64,000 nucleotides of DNA from Arachis hypogaea (GCF_003086295.3 NC_092055.1:120953192-121017191); one strand, 5' to 3'. Positions 42,785-54,892 are shown, numbered from the stretch's first letter. Made by a program: numbers and translations. The notes: generated from the sequence alone by a model not told the origin.

Positions 42785-43858
42785 TAGACAAATAAAATAG
42801 AAGACTAATAGGTTGAGAAGCAATAATATCTCAGAGTTTTTGAGTGAAGCTCAGATTCTAATTAGATGAGCGGGACTAGTAGCTTTTTGCTTATGAACAG
42901 TTTTGGCATCTCACTTTATCCATTGAAGCTCAGAGTGATTGGCATCTATAGGAACTTAGAATTTAGATAGTGTTATTGATTCTCCTAATTCAGTGTGATG
43001 ATTCTTGAACACAGCTATTTTATGAGTCTTGGCCGTGGCCCTAAGCACTTTGTTTTCCAGTATTACCACCGGATACATAAATGCCACAGACACATAATTG
43101 GGTGAACCTTTTAGATTGTGACTTCAGCTTTGCTAAAGTCCCCAATTAGAGGTGTCCAGAGTTCTTAAGCACACTCTTCTTTTTGCTTTGGACCTTGACT
43201 TTAACCGCTCAGTCTCACGTTTTCACTTGACACCTTCACGCCACGAGCACATGGTTAGGGACAGCTTGGTTTAGCCGCTTAGGCCAGGATTTTATTCCCT
43301 TAGGCCCTCCTATCCACTGATGCTCAAAGCCTTATGATCCTTTTTATTACCCTTGCCTTTTGGTTTTAAGGGCTATTGGCTTTTTGCTCTTGCTTTTTGG
43401 TTTTAAGAGCTTTGGCTTTTTCTGCTTGCTTTCTCTCTCTTTTTTTTTTCTGCAAGCTTTGTTCTTTGCTGCTTTTTCTTGCTTCAAGAATCATTTTTAT
43501 GATTTTTCAGATTATCAATAACATGTCTCATGTTCATCATTCTTTCAAGAGCCAACATATTTAACAGTCTTAAACAACAAATTCAAAAGACATATGCACT
43601 GTTCAAGCATTCATTCAGAAGACAGAAAGCATTGCCACCACATGTAACTAATTAGAATTTCTCTTATTAAAAACTCAAAATTTTATTGCCTCTTATTCAA
43701 AAGATCTACTATTTTATTCATGTTTGTTGATGATGAGAAAAATAGACTATAACTTAATTAGAGATAAAATCAAAATAAATACTAATTACTACTATATGAC
43801 TCCTAAGGTAAAATTAAAATAAGAACAATTATCACAGAGTTAAGGCTAAGATTAGAAC
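42785..43858 (-). other. 3' UTR of H with conserved block
   Basis: Non-coding. 42890-43500 is the reverse complement of the block conserved in O, X, G and J. 43640-43858 is AT-rich with no feature. Confidence 0.72.
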
Positions 43859-44200
43859 TCAACAACCTTGAGGTTTGGAAGTGGATGTTCCTCTAGTCTG
43901 TGAGGTGCTTGGTCCTTCAAGAGATAACTCCTGACGCTTCAGTTCCTTTAAGTCACGCCCTTGCTCCTCTTGTTCCCTGAGCAGTTTGCAGAGCATGCTG
44001 TTTTGATTTTGCTCTTGGATCTCCGGATATTCATCTTCTTTCAGATCGAACTTAACTTCCGGGATCACTGATCTTAGATCCATTATTTTGTAGTAGTGGT
44101 CTGAATGTTCCTTGGTTAAGAACTTCCCTTGATTCCAAAGTGGTTTTGGAATACTCTCTTTCTTGCCTCTTGGAGTGGGTTGTTTTCCTTTAGGGGCCAT
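43859..44200 (-). CDS. Short ORF2 of H, core domain missing
   Basis: An open 113-residue frame from ATG 44200 (MAPKGKQPTPRGKKESIPK). Residues 1-58 align with the start of the X ORF2 (FLTKEHSDHYYKIM, VIPEVKFDLKEDEYPEIQEQ). The next residues (LREQEEQGRDLKELKRQE) align with the C-terminal coiled part of X. The roughly 240-residue core carrying VQEFYANAW and FPHLICHLC is absent, yet the frame stays open, so the loss is an in-frame internal deletion. A longer frame from 44254 uses no ATG-supported start. Function unknown; it may be a relic or a short oligomerising protein. Confidence 0.65.
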   Translation of the reverse strand: MAPKGKQPTPRGKKESIPKPLWNQGKFLTKEHSDHYYKIMDLRSVIPEVKFDLKEDEYPEIQEQNQNSMLCKLLREQEEQGRDLKELKRQELSLEGPSTSQTRGTSTSKPQGC

Positions 44201-44227
44201 GATCTTAGTGATCACGGATAAGCACAC

Positions 44228-44259
44228 CAAACTTAGAGGTTTGCTTGTCCTCAAGCAAA
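44228..44259 (-). other. Hairpin/PPT-like module upstream of ORF2 (H)
   Basis: Minus strand: TTTGCTTG-AGGA-CAAGCAAA (44240-44259, 8 bp), then CCTCTAAGTTTGGTGT, ending 28 bp before the ORF2 ATG. Confidence 0.74.
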
Positions 44260-44306
44260 AGAAAAGAAAGAAGATGGGTAGAAGGAGGGCTCCTCCCCAC
44301 TATCCT

Positions 44307-44512
44307 AGCGTTTGAACGCCCAGACGCTGCCTGTTTTGGGCGTTCAACGCCCAAATGCTACTCTCCTGTGCGTTCAACGCCTAGTTGTTGCCCTTTTCTG
44401 GCGTTGAACGCCAGATGGCTATCCTTACTGGCGTTCAGCGCCCACTGGATGCCCTTTTTGGGCGCTGAACGCCCAAAATGGGCTCTCACTGGCGTTTTCT
44501 TGCCAGTGAGCT
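44307..44512 (-). repeat. Palindrome array type 1 in H between pol and ORF2
   Basis: GGGCGTTCAACGCCC, CTGGCGTTGAACGCCAG, GGGCGCTGAACGCCC and others, about eight units; same place in the element as in X, O and G. Confidence 0.87.
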
Positions 44513-44654
44513 CTTTTTCTCTGTTTTGTATGCAGATTCCTTCTGTAACCCTGTCAATTTATGAAATTGATTCTTTACCTTAGTATCAATGAACTTTATA
44601 TAAACAAATAAAAATAAAAATAGGGTAAAATGCTTAGAGGATTGATGTCCCATG

Positions 44655-44672
44655 GCTGGGTTACCTCCCAGC
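44655..44672 (-). other. Post-pol hairpin of H
   Basis: Minus strand: GCTGGG-AGGTAA-CCCAGC, preceded by AAGTGCTT, about 70 bp after the pol stop. Stem bases differ from those at 7065 (TTGGG/CCCAA) and 20121 (GGTGGG/CCCACC) but pairing is kept. Confidence 0.74.
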
Positions 44673-44740
44673 AAGCACTTCTTTATTGTCTTTAGTTGGA
44701 CCTTGCTGAGCTTTTAATATAGCTTCAACCTTGAGCACTC

Positions 44741-47257
44741 TTACTCAACGTTGCCTTCAAGATAGTGTTTGATTCTCTGTCCATTGACAATGAACTTCTT
44801 ATCAGAATCAATATCTTGAAGCTCCACATAACCATATGGTGATACACTTGTAATCACGTATGGTCCCCTCCACTGGGATTTCAATTTCCCGGGGAATAGC
44901 CTGAGTCCAGAGTTAAACAGCAGAACCTTCTGTCCTGGTTCAAAGATTCTAGATGACAGCTTTTTGTCATGCCACTTTTTTTATTTCTCTTTATAAAGCT
45001 TGGCATTTTCGAAAGCAGTGAATCTGAATTCCTCTAGCTCATTTAGCTGGAGCAATCTTTTTTCTCCTGCTAATTTGGCATCAAAGTTTAGGAATCTGGT
45101 TGCCCAGTAGGCTTTATGTTCCAGTTCCACGGGCAGGTGACATGCCTTACCATACACAAGTTGGTATGGGGAGGTCCCTATAGGGGTCTTGAATGCTGTT
45201 CTGTAAGCCCACAGAGCATCATCCAAGCTCCGTGCCCAATCCTTTCTACGGGTACTTACTGTCCATTCCAGGATTCTTTTTAGTTCTCTGTTAGAGACTT
45301 CAGCTTGCACATTGGTTTGTGGATGATATGGAGTAGCCACCTTGTGGCGAATCCCATATCGGACCATGGCAGAGTAAAGCTGTTTGTTGCAGAAGTGAGT
45401 GCCCCCATCACTGATTAGTACTCTAGGGACACCAAACCTGCTAAAGATATGTTTCTGGAGGAACTTCAACACTGTTTTAGAATCATTGGTGGGTATGGCA
45501 ATGGCCTCAACCCATTTTGATACATAGTCAACTGCCACCAGAATATAAGTGTTTGAGTATGATGGTGGGAAAGGTCCCATGAAGTCAATTCCCCATACGT
45601 CAAACAACTCAATTTCCAAGATTCCTTGTTGAGGCATGGCGTAACCATGAGGCAGATTACCAGCTCTTTGGCAACTGTCACAGTTACGTACAAACTCTCG
45701 GGAATCTCTATAGAGTGTGGGCCAATAGAAGCCACATTGGAGGACCTTGGTGGCTGTTCGCTCACCTCCGAAATGGCCTCCATATTGTGATCCATGGCAA
45801 TGCCATAGGATCCTCTGTGCTTCTTCTCTAGGCACACACCTACGGATTATTCCGTCTGCACATCTCTTAAAGAGATAGGGTTCATCCCACAAGTAGTACT
45901 TTGCATCAGTAATTAATTTTTTCTTTTGTTGCCTGTTGTACTCCTTGGGTATGAACCTTGCAGCTTTATAGTTTGCAATGTCGGTAAACCATGGTGTTTC
46001 CTGAATGGCAAATAAATGCTCATCCGGAAAAGTCTCAGAGATCTCAAGAGAGGGGAGGGGCGTCCCTTCTACTGGCTCTATCCGGGACAGATGATCAGCC
46101 ACTTGGTTCTCTGTCCCATTTCTGTCTCTTATTTCTATATCAAACTCTTGCAGAAGCAACACCCATCTGATGAGCCTGGGTTTTGAATCCTGCTTTGTGA
46201 GTAGATATTTAAGAGCAGCATGGTCAGTATACACAATCACCTTTGATCCTACTAAGTATGATATGAACTTGTCAATGGCATAAACCACTGCAAGCAATTC
46301 TTTTTCTGTGGTTGTGTAATTTTTCTGGGCATTATTTAAAACGCGGCTAGCATAATAAATGACATGCAGAAGCTTGTCATGCCTCTGTCCCAGTACTGCA
46401 CCAATGGCGTGATCACTAGCATCACACATTAACTCAAATGGTAATGTCCAGTCTGGTGCAGAGATAACTGGTGCTGTGACCAGCTTAGCTTTCAGTGTTT
46501 TAAACGCCTGCAAGCACTCTGTGTCAAACACAAAGGGCGTATCAGCAGCTAGCAGATTGCTTAGAGGTTTTGCGATTTTTGAAAAATCCTTTATAAACCT
46601 TCTATAAAATCCTGCATGCCCCAGAAAGCTTCTGATTGCCTTAACATTGGCAGGTGGTGGTAATTTTTCAATTACCTCTATTTTTTCTTGATCCACCTCT
46701 ATTCCCTTGTTTGAGATTTTATGCCCAAGGACAATCCCTTCAGTCACCATGAAGTGACATTTTTCCCAGTTTAAAACTAGGTTGGTCTCTTGGCATCTTT
46801 TCAGAACAAGTTTCAGGTGATCAAGACAGGAGCTGAATGAGTCTCCATATCCTGAGAAGTCATCCATGAAGACTTCCAGAAATTTTTCCACCATATCAGA
46901 GAAAATAGAGAGCATGCATCTCTGGAAGGTTGCAGGCGCATTACACAGCCCAAATGGCATCCTTCTATAAGCAAACACTCCAGATGGACATGTGAATGCT
47001 ATTTTCTCTTTATCCTGGGGATCTACTGCAATCTGGTTATAACCTGAGTAGCCATCCAAAAAGCAGTAATAATCATGACCTGCCAGTCTTTCTAGCATTT
47101 GGTCTATGAATGGTAAAGGAAAATGATCCTTTCTGGTGGTTGTATTGAGCCTTCTGTAGTCAATACACATGCGCCACCCTGTAACTGTTCTTGTAGGAAC
47201 CAGTTCATTTTTTTCATTATGAATCACTGCCATGCCTCCCTTTTTTGGGACGACTTA
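44741..47257 (-). pseudogene. pol: pol of H: RT, RNase H, integrase
   Basis: [52 protein letters not shown] and FMDDF. RNase [32 protein letters not shown] and [11 protein letters not shown]. Integrase: zinc finger [20 protein letters not shown] with [12 protein letters not shown] in [18 protein letters not shown] and [14 protein letters not shown]; then [20 protein letters not shown]. Catalytic residues are all present. The 750-residue open part (47233-44981) is bounded by TAA at 47255-47257 in the RT N-terminus and TAA at about 44981-44983 early in the integrase C-terminal domain. The same frame then continues to TAA 44741-44743. It would perform reverse transcription and integration but for these stops. 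Confidence 0.92.
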
Positions 47258-49170
47258 GACAGGGCTCACCCAGGGGCTATCAGAAATAGGATAAATAATC
47301 CCAGCCTCTAGTAATTTGGTGACCTCTTTCTGCACCACTTCCTTCATGGCTGGATTTAGCCGCCTCTGTGGTTGAACCACTGGTTTAGCATTATCCTCCA
47401 ATAAGATTTTGTGCATGCATCTAGCTGGGCTTATGCCCTTAAGGTCACCTATGGACCACCCAAGAGCTGTCTTGTGTGTCCTTAGCACTTGAATAAGTGC
47501 TTCCTCTTCCTGTGAATTTAAAGCAGAGCTTATGATCACTGGAAAAGTGTCACCTTCTCCCAGAAATGCATATTTCAAGGATGGTGGTAATGGCTTGAGC
47601 TCGGGTTTAGGAGGTTTTTCCTCTTCCAGAAGAAATTTCAGAGGCTCTTTCATGTCCTCTGAATCCTCCAAATCAGGCTGAACATCTTTAAAGATGTCTT
47701 CCAACTCTGATTCGAGACTCTCAGCCATGTTGATCTCTTCTACCAAAGAGTGAATAAGATCAACTTTCATGTAGTCTTTTGATGTGTCTGGATGCTGCAT
47801 GGCTTTGACAGCATTCAACTTAAACTCATCATCATTGACTCTCAGGGTTATTTCCCCTTGTTGGACGTCAATGAGGGTTCGTCCAGTTGCTAGGAAGGGT
47901 CTTCCTAGAATGAGAGTGGCACTCTTGTGCTCCTCCATTTCCAGCACAACAAAGTCAGTGGGAAAGGCGAATGCCCAACTCTGACAATCATGTCTTCAAT
48001 CACACCTGATGGGTATTTAGTGGAGCCATCAGCAAGTTGGAGACATATCCGGGTTAGTTTAACTTCTTCAGTTAAGCCAAGCTTTCTGATAGTGGATGCA
48101 GGTATTAGGTTGATGCTTGCCCCAAGATCGCATAAAGCTGTCTTGGTGCAATTACCTTCTAATATGCATGGTATCAGAAAACTCCCAGGGTCTTTAAGCT
48201 TTTTAGGAAAGCTCTTCAGAATGACTACACTGCATTCTTCAGTGAGGAGAACTCTTTCTATTTCTCTCCAATCCTTTTTATGACTCAAGATCTCTTTCAT
48301 GAACTTGGCATAAGAAGGTATTTGCTCAAGTGCTTCTGCAAATGGAATCTTTATTTCAAGAGTCCTGAGATAATCTGCAAAGCGAGCAAATTGCTTATCC
48401 TGCTCCTCTTTCCGGAGTTTTTGAGGATAAGGTATCTTGGCTTTATATTCTTCAACCTTAGTTGTTGTAGGGTTATTGCCTACAGAAGTGGTTGAAGAAG
48501 CCTTTTTAGAGGGGTTGTTTCTAGCATTTGTGTGTGTCTGATCCCTCACTGGCAATTGAGTGCCAGAGTTAGAAGCTGGAGTGACGTTAGACGCCAACTC
48601 CTTGTCTGTTCCTGGCGTCTGAACGCCAGAACTGTGCCCATTTTGGGCGTTCAGCGCCAGATCCTGCCCATTTTGGGCGTTTAACGCCAGATCCTTGCTT
48701 GTTTCTGGCGTTGAACGCCAGTCCTTGCTTGTTTCTGGCGTTGAACGCCAGTCTTGGGCATGGTCTGGGCGTTCAGCGCCAGCCTTCCACCAGATTTCTG
48801 GCGTTTTAGTGCCAGAATTACTTTTCCCTGGGCTCTTACTGTCCTCAAGTGAATTTTGGGTGGTTTGCTCATTCCTTAGCTTTTTGCTACCTTGAGGTGG
48901 GATATTTAATATTTTCCCACTTCTTAATTGAACTACTTGGCATTCCTCTGTTATTTGTTTTGACAGCTGCTGCTTTGTTTGCTTCAATTGTTCTTCCACG
49001 TTTATATTAGCCATCCTTGTCTCTTGTAGTTTATCCTTGAATTCAGCTAACTGTTTTGTTAGAAAATCCAATTGCTGATTGAATTCAGCAGCTTGTTTCA
49101 CAGGACTGAGTTCAGCAGTTACTATTTTAACCTCTTCTTTCATGGAAGGGTCACTGCTTAGGTACAGATG
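47258..49170 (-). pseudogene. gag-pro: gag C-terminal part, protease and RT start of H
   Basis: An open frame of 412 residues (49143-47905) holds a coiled-coil stretch, a linker made of the translated palindrome array (48548-48815), then the retropepsin-like protease with TALCDLGASINLIP. A one-base frameshift near 47970 moves the remainder (ATLILGRPFLATGRTLIDVQ) to the frame of 47947-47258. That frame runs through an acidic linker into RIL-type RT start sequence (KPVVQPQRRLNPAMKEV). Protease active-site residues are intact. Confidence 0.88.
48548..48815 (-). repeat. Palindrome array type 1 translated inside H gag
   Basis: Copies of CTGGCGTTGAACGCCAG, CTGGCGTCTGAACGCCAG and GGGCGTTCAGCGCCAG lie in the open gag-pro frame and are read as repeated DWRSTPETSK and DLALNAQNGQ units, about 85 residues. 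Confidence 0.9.
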
Positions 49171-49821
49171 CTAATTCCTGGCAACTGTATCAATGAGCTC
49201 TTGAGCCTCTTCAATTGTCTTTCTCATGTGGATAGATCCACCAGCTGAGTAATCTAGAGACATCTGAGCTCCTTCTGCAAGCCCATAATAGAAGATGTCT
49301 AACTGAACCCACTCTGAAAATATTTCAGAGGGGCATTTTCGTAGCATTTCTCTGTATCTCTCCCAGGCATCATAAAGAGATTCATTATCTCCTTGTTTAA
49401 AGCCTTGGATGTCCAGTCTTAGCTGTGTCATCCGTTTTGGGGGAAAGTATTGATTCAGGAATTTTTTTGTCAGCTGTTTCCATGTCCTTATGCTGGCCTT
49501 AGGTTGGTTATTTAACCACCTCTTAGCTTGATCTTTTACAGCAAATGGAAACAGTAATAGTCTGTAGACATCCTGATCTATTTCCTTATCATGTACTGTG
49601 TCAGCAATCTGTAGAAACTGTGCCAGAAACTTTGTAGGTTCTTCCTGTGGAAGACCGGAATACTGGCAACTTTGCTGCACCATGATAATGAGCTGAGGAT
49701 TCAACTCAAAGCTACTGACTCCAATGGAGGGTATGCAGATACTACTCCCATATGAAGCAGTAGAGGGGTTAGCATATGACCCCAGAGTCCTCCTGGACTG
49801 TTCATTTCCGCTTAGGTCCAT
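49171..49821 (-). pseudogene. gag: gag of H, core
   Basis: ATG 49821, MDLSGNEQSRRTLGSYANPS. The Retrotrans_gag core is FELNPQLIIMVQQSCQYSGL, KRWLNNQPKASI, YDAWERYREMLRKCPSE and IDTVARN. A single TAG at 49171-49173 ends it, and the same frame continues into the next ORF (ATG 49143). Related to X gag but clearly diverged, with the LPQEEPTKFLAQFLQI block shared. Forms the particle shell. Confidence 0.88.
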
Positions 49822-50614
49822 GACGGAGAAAGGGAGATGATGTAAAATAGAAAAAATATTTTTTTATTTATTTAATTATTTATTTATTTTGATTAACAAA
49901 ATAAATCAAAATAAAATAAATAAATAAAAAATGAGTGAAGATTTTCGAAAAACTGAGGAGAGAGAAAGTGGTTCGGAAGTTTTGAAAAGGATATGATGAT
50001 TTTTTGAAAAAAGTTTTAAATTTTGAAATAAAAATCTGAATTTTAGAAATAAATTTCGAAAATTTGCTTTTAAAACAGAGAGAAAAGATATTTTTGAATT
50101 TAAAGAGGAGAGAGAAAAACAATAAGATAGCACAAGATTTAAAATTTTTAGATCTAATGCTCCTTGTTTTTGAAAATTTTGGAGGAAAAACACCAAAGAA
50201 CACCAAACTTAAAAATTTTAAGATCAAGACACAAGGAAAACTCAAGAACACTTTGAAGACTCAAAAGAACACAAGAACATGAAGAAAAAACACCAAACTT
50301 AAAATTTTTAGAAAACCAACTAAAATTTTCGAAAACCAAAGGGAAATCAACAAGAAAACACCAAACTTAGAGTTTGGCACAAAATTTAATAGAGAAATTA
50401 TTATTTTTGAAAAAGATTTTTTTTTTTTAAAAAGAGTATACCAAACTGTCACAGACTTAGACCAACGCTCTAGCCAATTGGGCAGTAAATGTAACACTTG
50501 TTTTGAAAAAGGATATTTTTAACCAAGAACAATAATAAGCGACTCTAAACCAAAAAGAAAAATTTTCCTAATCTAAGCAACAAAATAGACCGTCAGTTGT
50601 TCAAACACGAACAA
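49822..50614 (-). other. 5' leader of H
   Basis: AT-rich, non-coding. On the minus strand AAGTTTGGTGT occurs about three times (near 50195, 50290 and 50360), as in the O and X leaders. Open frames here are low-complexity Phe/Lys-rich. Confidence 0.65.
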
Positions 50615-50632
50615 TCCCCGGCAACGGCGCCA
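50615..50632 (-). promoter_or_regulatory. Primer-binding site of H
   Basis: Exact TGGCGCCGTTGCCGGGGA on the minus strand, six bases from the LTR end. Confidence 0.92.
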
Positions 50633-50638
50633 AAAACT

Positions 50639-52176
50639 TGGTGCACGAATTGTGAATCACACTTTTCACAACTCGTACCACTAACCAGCAAGTGCACTGG
50701 GTCGTCCAAGTAATACCTTACGTGAGTAAGGGTCGAATCCCACGGAGATTGTTGGTTTGAAGCAATCTATGGTTATCTTGCAATTCTTAGTCAGGAAGTC
50801 AATTATATTTATCAGTTGAATTGCGAATAAACAAGAGAGCATGGGTTGAAGGTTACTTGTTATGCAGTAATGGAGAACATGTTGAAGTTTTGGAGATGCT
50901 TTGTCTTCTAAATCTCTGCTTTCCTCTGTCTTCTGATTCACGCACGCACATCCTTCTATGGCAAGCTGTGTGTTGGTGGATCACCGTTGTCAATGGCTAC
51001 CATCCATCCTTCCAGTGAAAAGGGTCCAGGTGCGCTGTCACCGCACGGCTAATCATCTGCAGGTTCTCAGTCGTACCGGAATAGGATTTACTATCCTTTT
51101 GCGTCTGTCACTACGCCCAGCACTCGCGAGTTTGAAGTTCGTCATAGTCATCCAATCCCGAAATCCTACTCGGAATACCACAGACCAGGTTTAGACTTTC
51201 CGGATTCTCATGAATGCCGCCATCAATCTAGCCTATACCACGGAGATTCTGATTAAGGAATCTAAGAGATATTCATTCAATCTGATGTAGAACGGAGGTG
51301 ATTGTCAGACACACATTCATGGATTGAGGAAGGTGATGAGTGTCACTGATCATCACCTTCTCCATAGTTAGGCGCGAATGGATATCTTAGATAGGAACAC
51401 GCATGTTTGAATGGAAAACAGAAATACTTGCATTAATTCATCGAGACACAGCAGAGCTCCTCACCCCCAACAATGGAGTTTAGAGACTCATGCCGTCAAA
51501 GAGTACAAAGTTTAGATCTAAAATGTCATGAGATACAAAATAAGTCTCTAAAAGTTGTTTAAATACTAAACTAGTAGCCTAGGTTTACAGAAAATGAGTA
51601 AACTATGATAGATGGTGCAGAGATCCACTTCTGGGGCCCACTTGGTGTGTGCTGGGGCTGAGACTTAAGCAATTCACGTGCATAAGGCTGTTTTGGGTGT
51701 TCAACGCCAGGTTTGGATCCATTTCTGGCGTTGAACTCCAACTTGTAATCCTTTTCTGGCGCTGGACGCCAGAATTGGGCAGAGAACTGGCATTGAACGC
51801 CAGTTTACGTCATTCTTCCTTGAGCAAAGTATGGACTATTATATATTGCCAGAAAGCCCTGGATGTATACTTTCCAATACATTTGGAAGCGCGTCATTTT
51901 GAGTTCTGTAGCTCCAGAAAATTCACTTTGAGTGCAGGGAGGTCAGAATCCAACAGCATCAGCAGTCCTTTTTCAGCCTGAATCAGATTTTTGCTCAGCT
52001 CCCTCAATTTCAGCCAGAAAAATACCTGAAACTACAGAAAAACACACAACTCATAGTAAAGTCCAGAAATATGAATTTTTCCTAAAAACTAATGAAAATA
52101 AACTAAAAACTAACTAAAATATTCTAAAAACTATATGAAATTAACCCCAAAAAGCGTATAAAATATCCGCTCATCA
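50639..52176 (-). repeat. 5' LTR of H (1,538 bp)
   Basis: Pairs with 41209-42746. U5 box 50683-50752; TATA-like TATTTAAAC at 51558-51566 (minus); palindrome motifs 51692-51806 lie upstream of it. Confidence 0.92.
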
Positions 52177-52845
52177 AGGGCATCTCTTGAATTTCAGCCT
52201 GAAAAGTGTAAGGTTGGCGCTCCATCTACCATTAATGCAAGGAGACCCACACCCTTACACTAGAAGAGTCAATTTTGATTAAAGGCTGGACCAAGTCCTT
52301 TCAGACATTTGTGTGGAAGTAGCAAAATGTAGAAGGGATGCTCACGGCAAGCCTATCAAACTAAGAAGGCTTGACCTCAAGCCCGTAGCTAGAGGATGGT
52401 TGGAATTCATCCAACGCTCTATCATCCTTATTAGTAACCCATTCGAAGTGACCATTGATAGGGCCATCATGATTCACTGAGTCATGCTTGGGGATGAGGT
52501 GGAGGTACATGAGGTGATACCTCAAAAACTGTACAAGGTGGCAGAAAAGACCTCCACTCAAGCAAGGTTGGTATTTCCTCACCTCATATGTCACTTATGC
52601 AATTCAGCTGAAATTGTCATAAAAGAAGACATACCCATTGAGGAGGACAAGCCCATCACTAGAAGAAGGATGGAGCATGTTAGAGAGCCGGCACATGAAC
52701 CATAGCAAGAGCATGTAGAGCTGCCTCAACAAGAAATTCCTAAGATACCTCAAGGGATGCATTTTCCTCCCGGAGACTACTTGGAACGACTAAGAACTTT
52801 TCTAGGAGAATTAAGCTCCAACATGGATCAGCTGAGGATGGAACA
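52177..52845 (+). pseudogene. ORF2 of G, middle piece
   Basis: Begins with the AGGGC target copy. It continues KSVRLALHLPLMQGDPHPYT, RLDLKPVARGWLEFIQRS, EVHEVIPQKLYKVAEKTS, FPHLICHLCNSAE and LGELSSNMDQLRMEH. Stops: TAA near 52280, TGA near 52478 and TAG at about 52703. Cut at 52845 by F. Confidence 0.82.
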
Positions 52846-54224
52846 TGACGTCAGAATTTTTGCCAGTAAAGAAGTTCATAAAAACAGTCGCGTTGTAGAT
52901 ATAGTCTCTAAACCGACAAAAATTCCTTCGTATAAACGTTTTGGTTGTCACAAGTAACAAACCCCTTTAAAATTGATAACCGAGTATTTAAACCTCGGGT
53001 CGTCTTCTCAAGGAATTGCAGGGAGGTGTTCTTATTATTGATTATGAAGAAGTGTGTTTTTGGGGATTGTTGAGTTTGGGTAATGGGCACAGATATAATT
53101 AAATGACAAGTAAAATAATTAAATAACTGTAAAATCTCTTAGCAAGGCATAAGAAATTGGGAGTCCAGACCGAATTATCCTTATCAATGATAATAAAAAT
53201 TGAATCTTGATTTCACTTAGTTAACCCTTACTTAAAGCAGAAGAAGGTCAAGTGACTAATTAGTTTGATCTTCAAATCCGAATTAATTCCTAAGAAAAGG
53301 TTGGGATTATTGAAGTTTAATTCAATTAGAGGAGATAACAATTACCAATTATGCTGTTGAGTTGGATAAATTCCTGAGTTACTGATTTCTTAACCAAAAC
53401 CAAAAGGAAAGAAAATTAAAGCTACTGGAATACCTCAAATAAAATACATTCAAAGCAGTAAAATCTAACATGGAAAGTTCATAAGCCAATTGGGAAAATA
53501 AAAATAAAGAACCTGGGATTGAGAGTTACTCCTAAAACTAGGAGAAGTCCTAAATCCTAAGAGAGAGAGGAGAGAACCTCACTCAAAACTAATCTAAATC
53601 ATGAGAAGTGAATTATGAGAGCCTCCTTATGAATGGATGCATTCCCCCACTTTATAGCCTCTAATCTGTGTTTTTTGGGCCGCAAACTGGGTCAGAAACA
53701 ACCCAGAATTCGCTGGTCCTGAATTCAACCACGCTGGATTTTCGTCACTACAATGCGGCCGCATGGATCACGCAGTCGCGTCACCTAGGGTCAAAGAAAC
53801 TATAGCATATTATATATCAAATCAAAGCCCCGGACGTTAGCTTTCCAACGCAACTGGAACCGCATCGTTTGGACCTTTGTAGCTAAAGTTATAGCTGTTT
53901 GAGTGCGAAGAGGTCAGGCTGGACAGCTTAGCAATTTCTCCAACTTCTTGTATTCCTTCCACTTTTGCATGCTTCCTTTCCATCCTCCAAGCCATTCCTG
54001 CCCTGTAATCTCTGAAATCACTTAACACACATATCAAGGCATCTAATGGTAATAAGAGAAGATTAATAATAAGCAAATATAAGATCAAAGAAGCATGTTT
54101 TCAATCAAAACACATAATTAGGAAGGAAATATAAAACCATGCAAATAGTATGAATAAGTGGGTAAAGAGTTAATAAAAACCACTCAATTAAGTACAAGAT
54201 AAACCATAAAATAGTGGTTTATCA
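52846..54224 (-). repeat. 3' LTR of F (1,379 bp)
   Basis: TATAAAG on the minus strand (53650-53656) and a short array-type-2 piece (about 53752-53785). Closely matches 59113-60500. Confidence 0.92.
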
Positions 54225-54258
54225 ACCTCCCCACACTTAAACATTAGCATGTCCTCAT
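54225..54258 (-). promoter_or_regulatory. Polypurine tract and hairpin before F 3' LTR
   Basis: Minus strand: TTAGCATG-AGGA-CATGCTAA (8-bp stem), then TGTTTAAGTGTGGGGAGGT abutting the LTR. Confidence 0.84.
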
Positions 54259-54892
54259 GCTAAGCTCAAGAGAAACTATAAAGAATGAAGAATGTATGAA
54301 ATGCAACCTATGAATGTAACTACATGCAGAATGTTTCCACCTACTTAGTTAAAAGTAAACAAATCTTTCAAGAGGAAATATGAACTGGATTTCACTAATT
54401 CAAATCATAAAAATGAAGTACAAATAGACTTGCAAGAAGAAAATAGCTCATGAAAGCAGGGAACAAGGAATTGAGCATCGAACCCTCACTGGTAGTGTAT
54501 ACACTCTAATCACTCAAGTGTTTAAGGTTCGATTCTCTCAATTCTCTACTAACCTTGCTTTCTAAGGCTTGCTCTTCATCTAATCAATCAACATAAATTT
54601 AATGCACAGATACACATATCAAGAGGTCTTTTAAGGGTTGTAATGGGGTTAGGGTCAAGGTAGGATTGTATTTGGCCAAGTGGACTAAAATCTGAATCCT
54701 TAATTAACTTAAACTTTCCACCTAACTTAAACAATCCATGTAATCATAATACAACATCTAACTATCCATTAACCATGTTTTCTACATATTCATGTATTCT
54801 AATTTCAAGTACAGTACATATGCATTGCTTTCACCATTTACTTTGGGGCATTTTGTCCCCTTTTTGCTTAATTGCTCTTTTTCTCTTTTTTT

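Larger units (their letters stand above)
41209..52176 (-). mobile_element. Element H: complete Athila-like LTR retrotransposon (10,968 bp)
   Basis: The LTRs at 41209-42746 and 50639-52176 are both exactly 1,538 bp, start TGATGAGCGG and end CGTGCACCA (minus strand). The five-base target duplication AGGGC is at 41204-41208 and 52177-52181. Inside, in minus-strand order: exact tRNA-Asp primer site, leader, gag, protease, RT, RNase H, integrase, post-pol hairpin, palindrome array, hairpin/PPT module, short ORF2, 3' UTR, hairpin/PPT. I count by eye about 35-40 LTR differences and no length change, so it is a fairly recent insertion. Size and class resemble the Arachis FIDEL family as I remember it; the name is unconfirmed. 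Confidence 0.92.
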
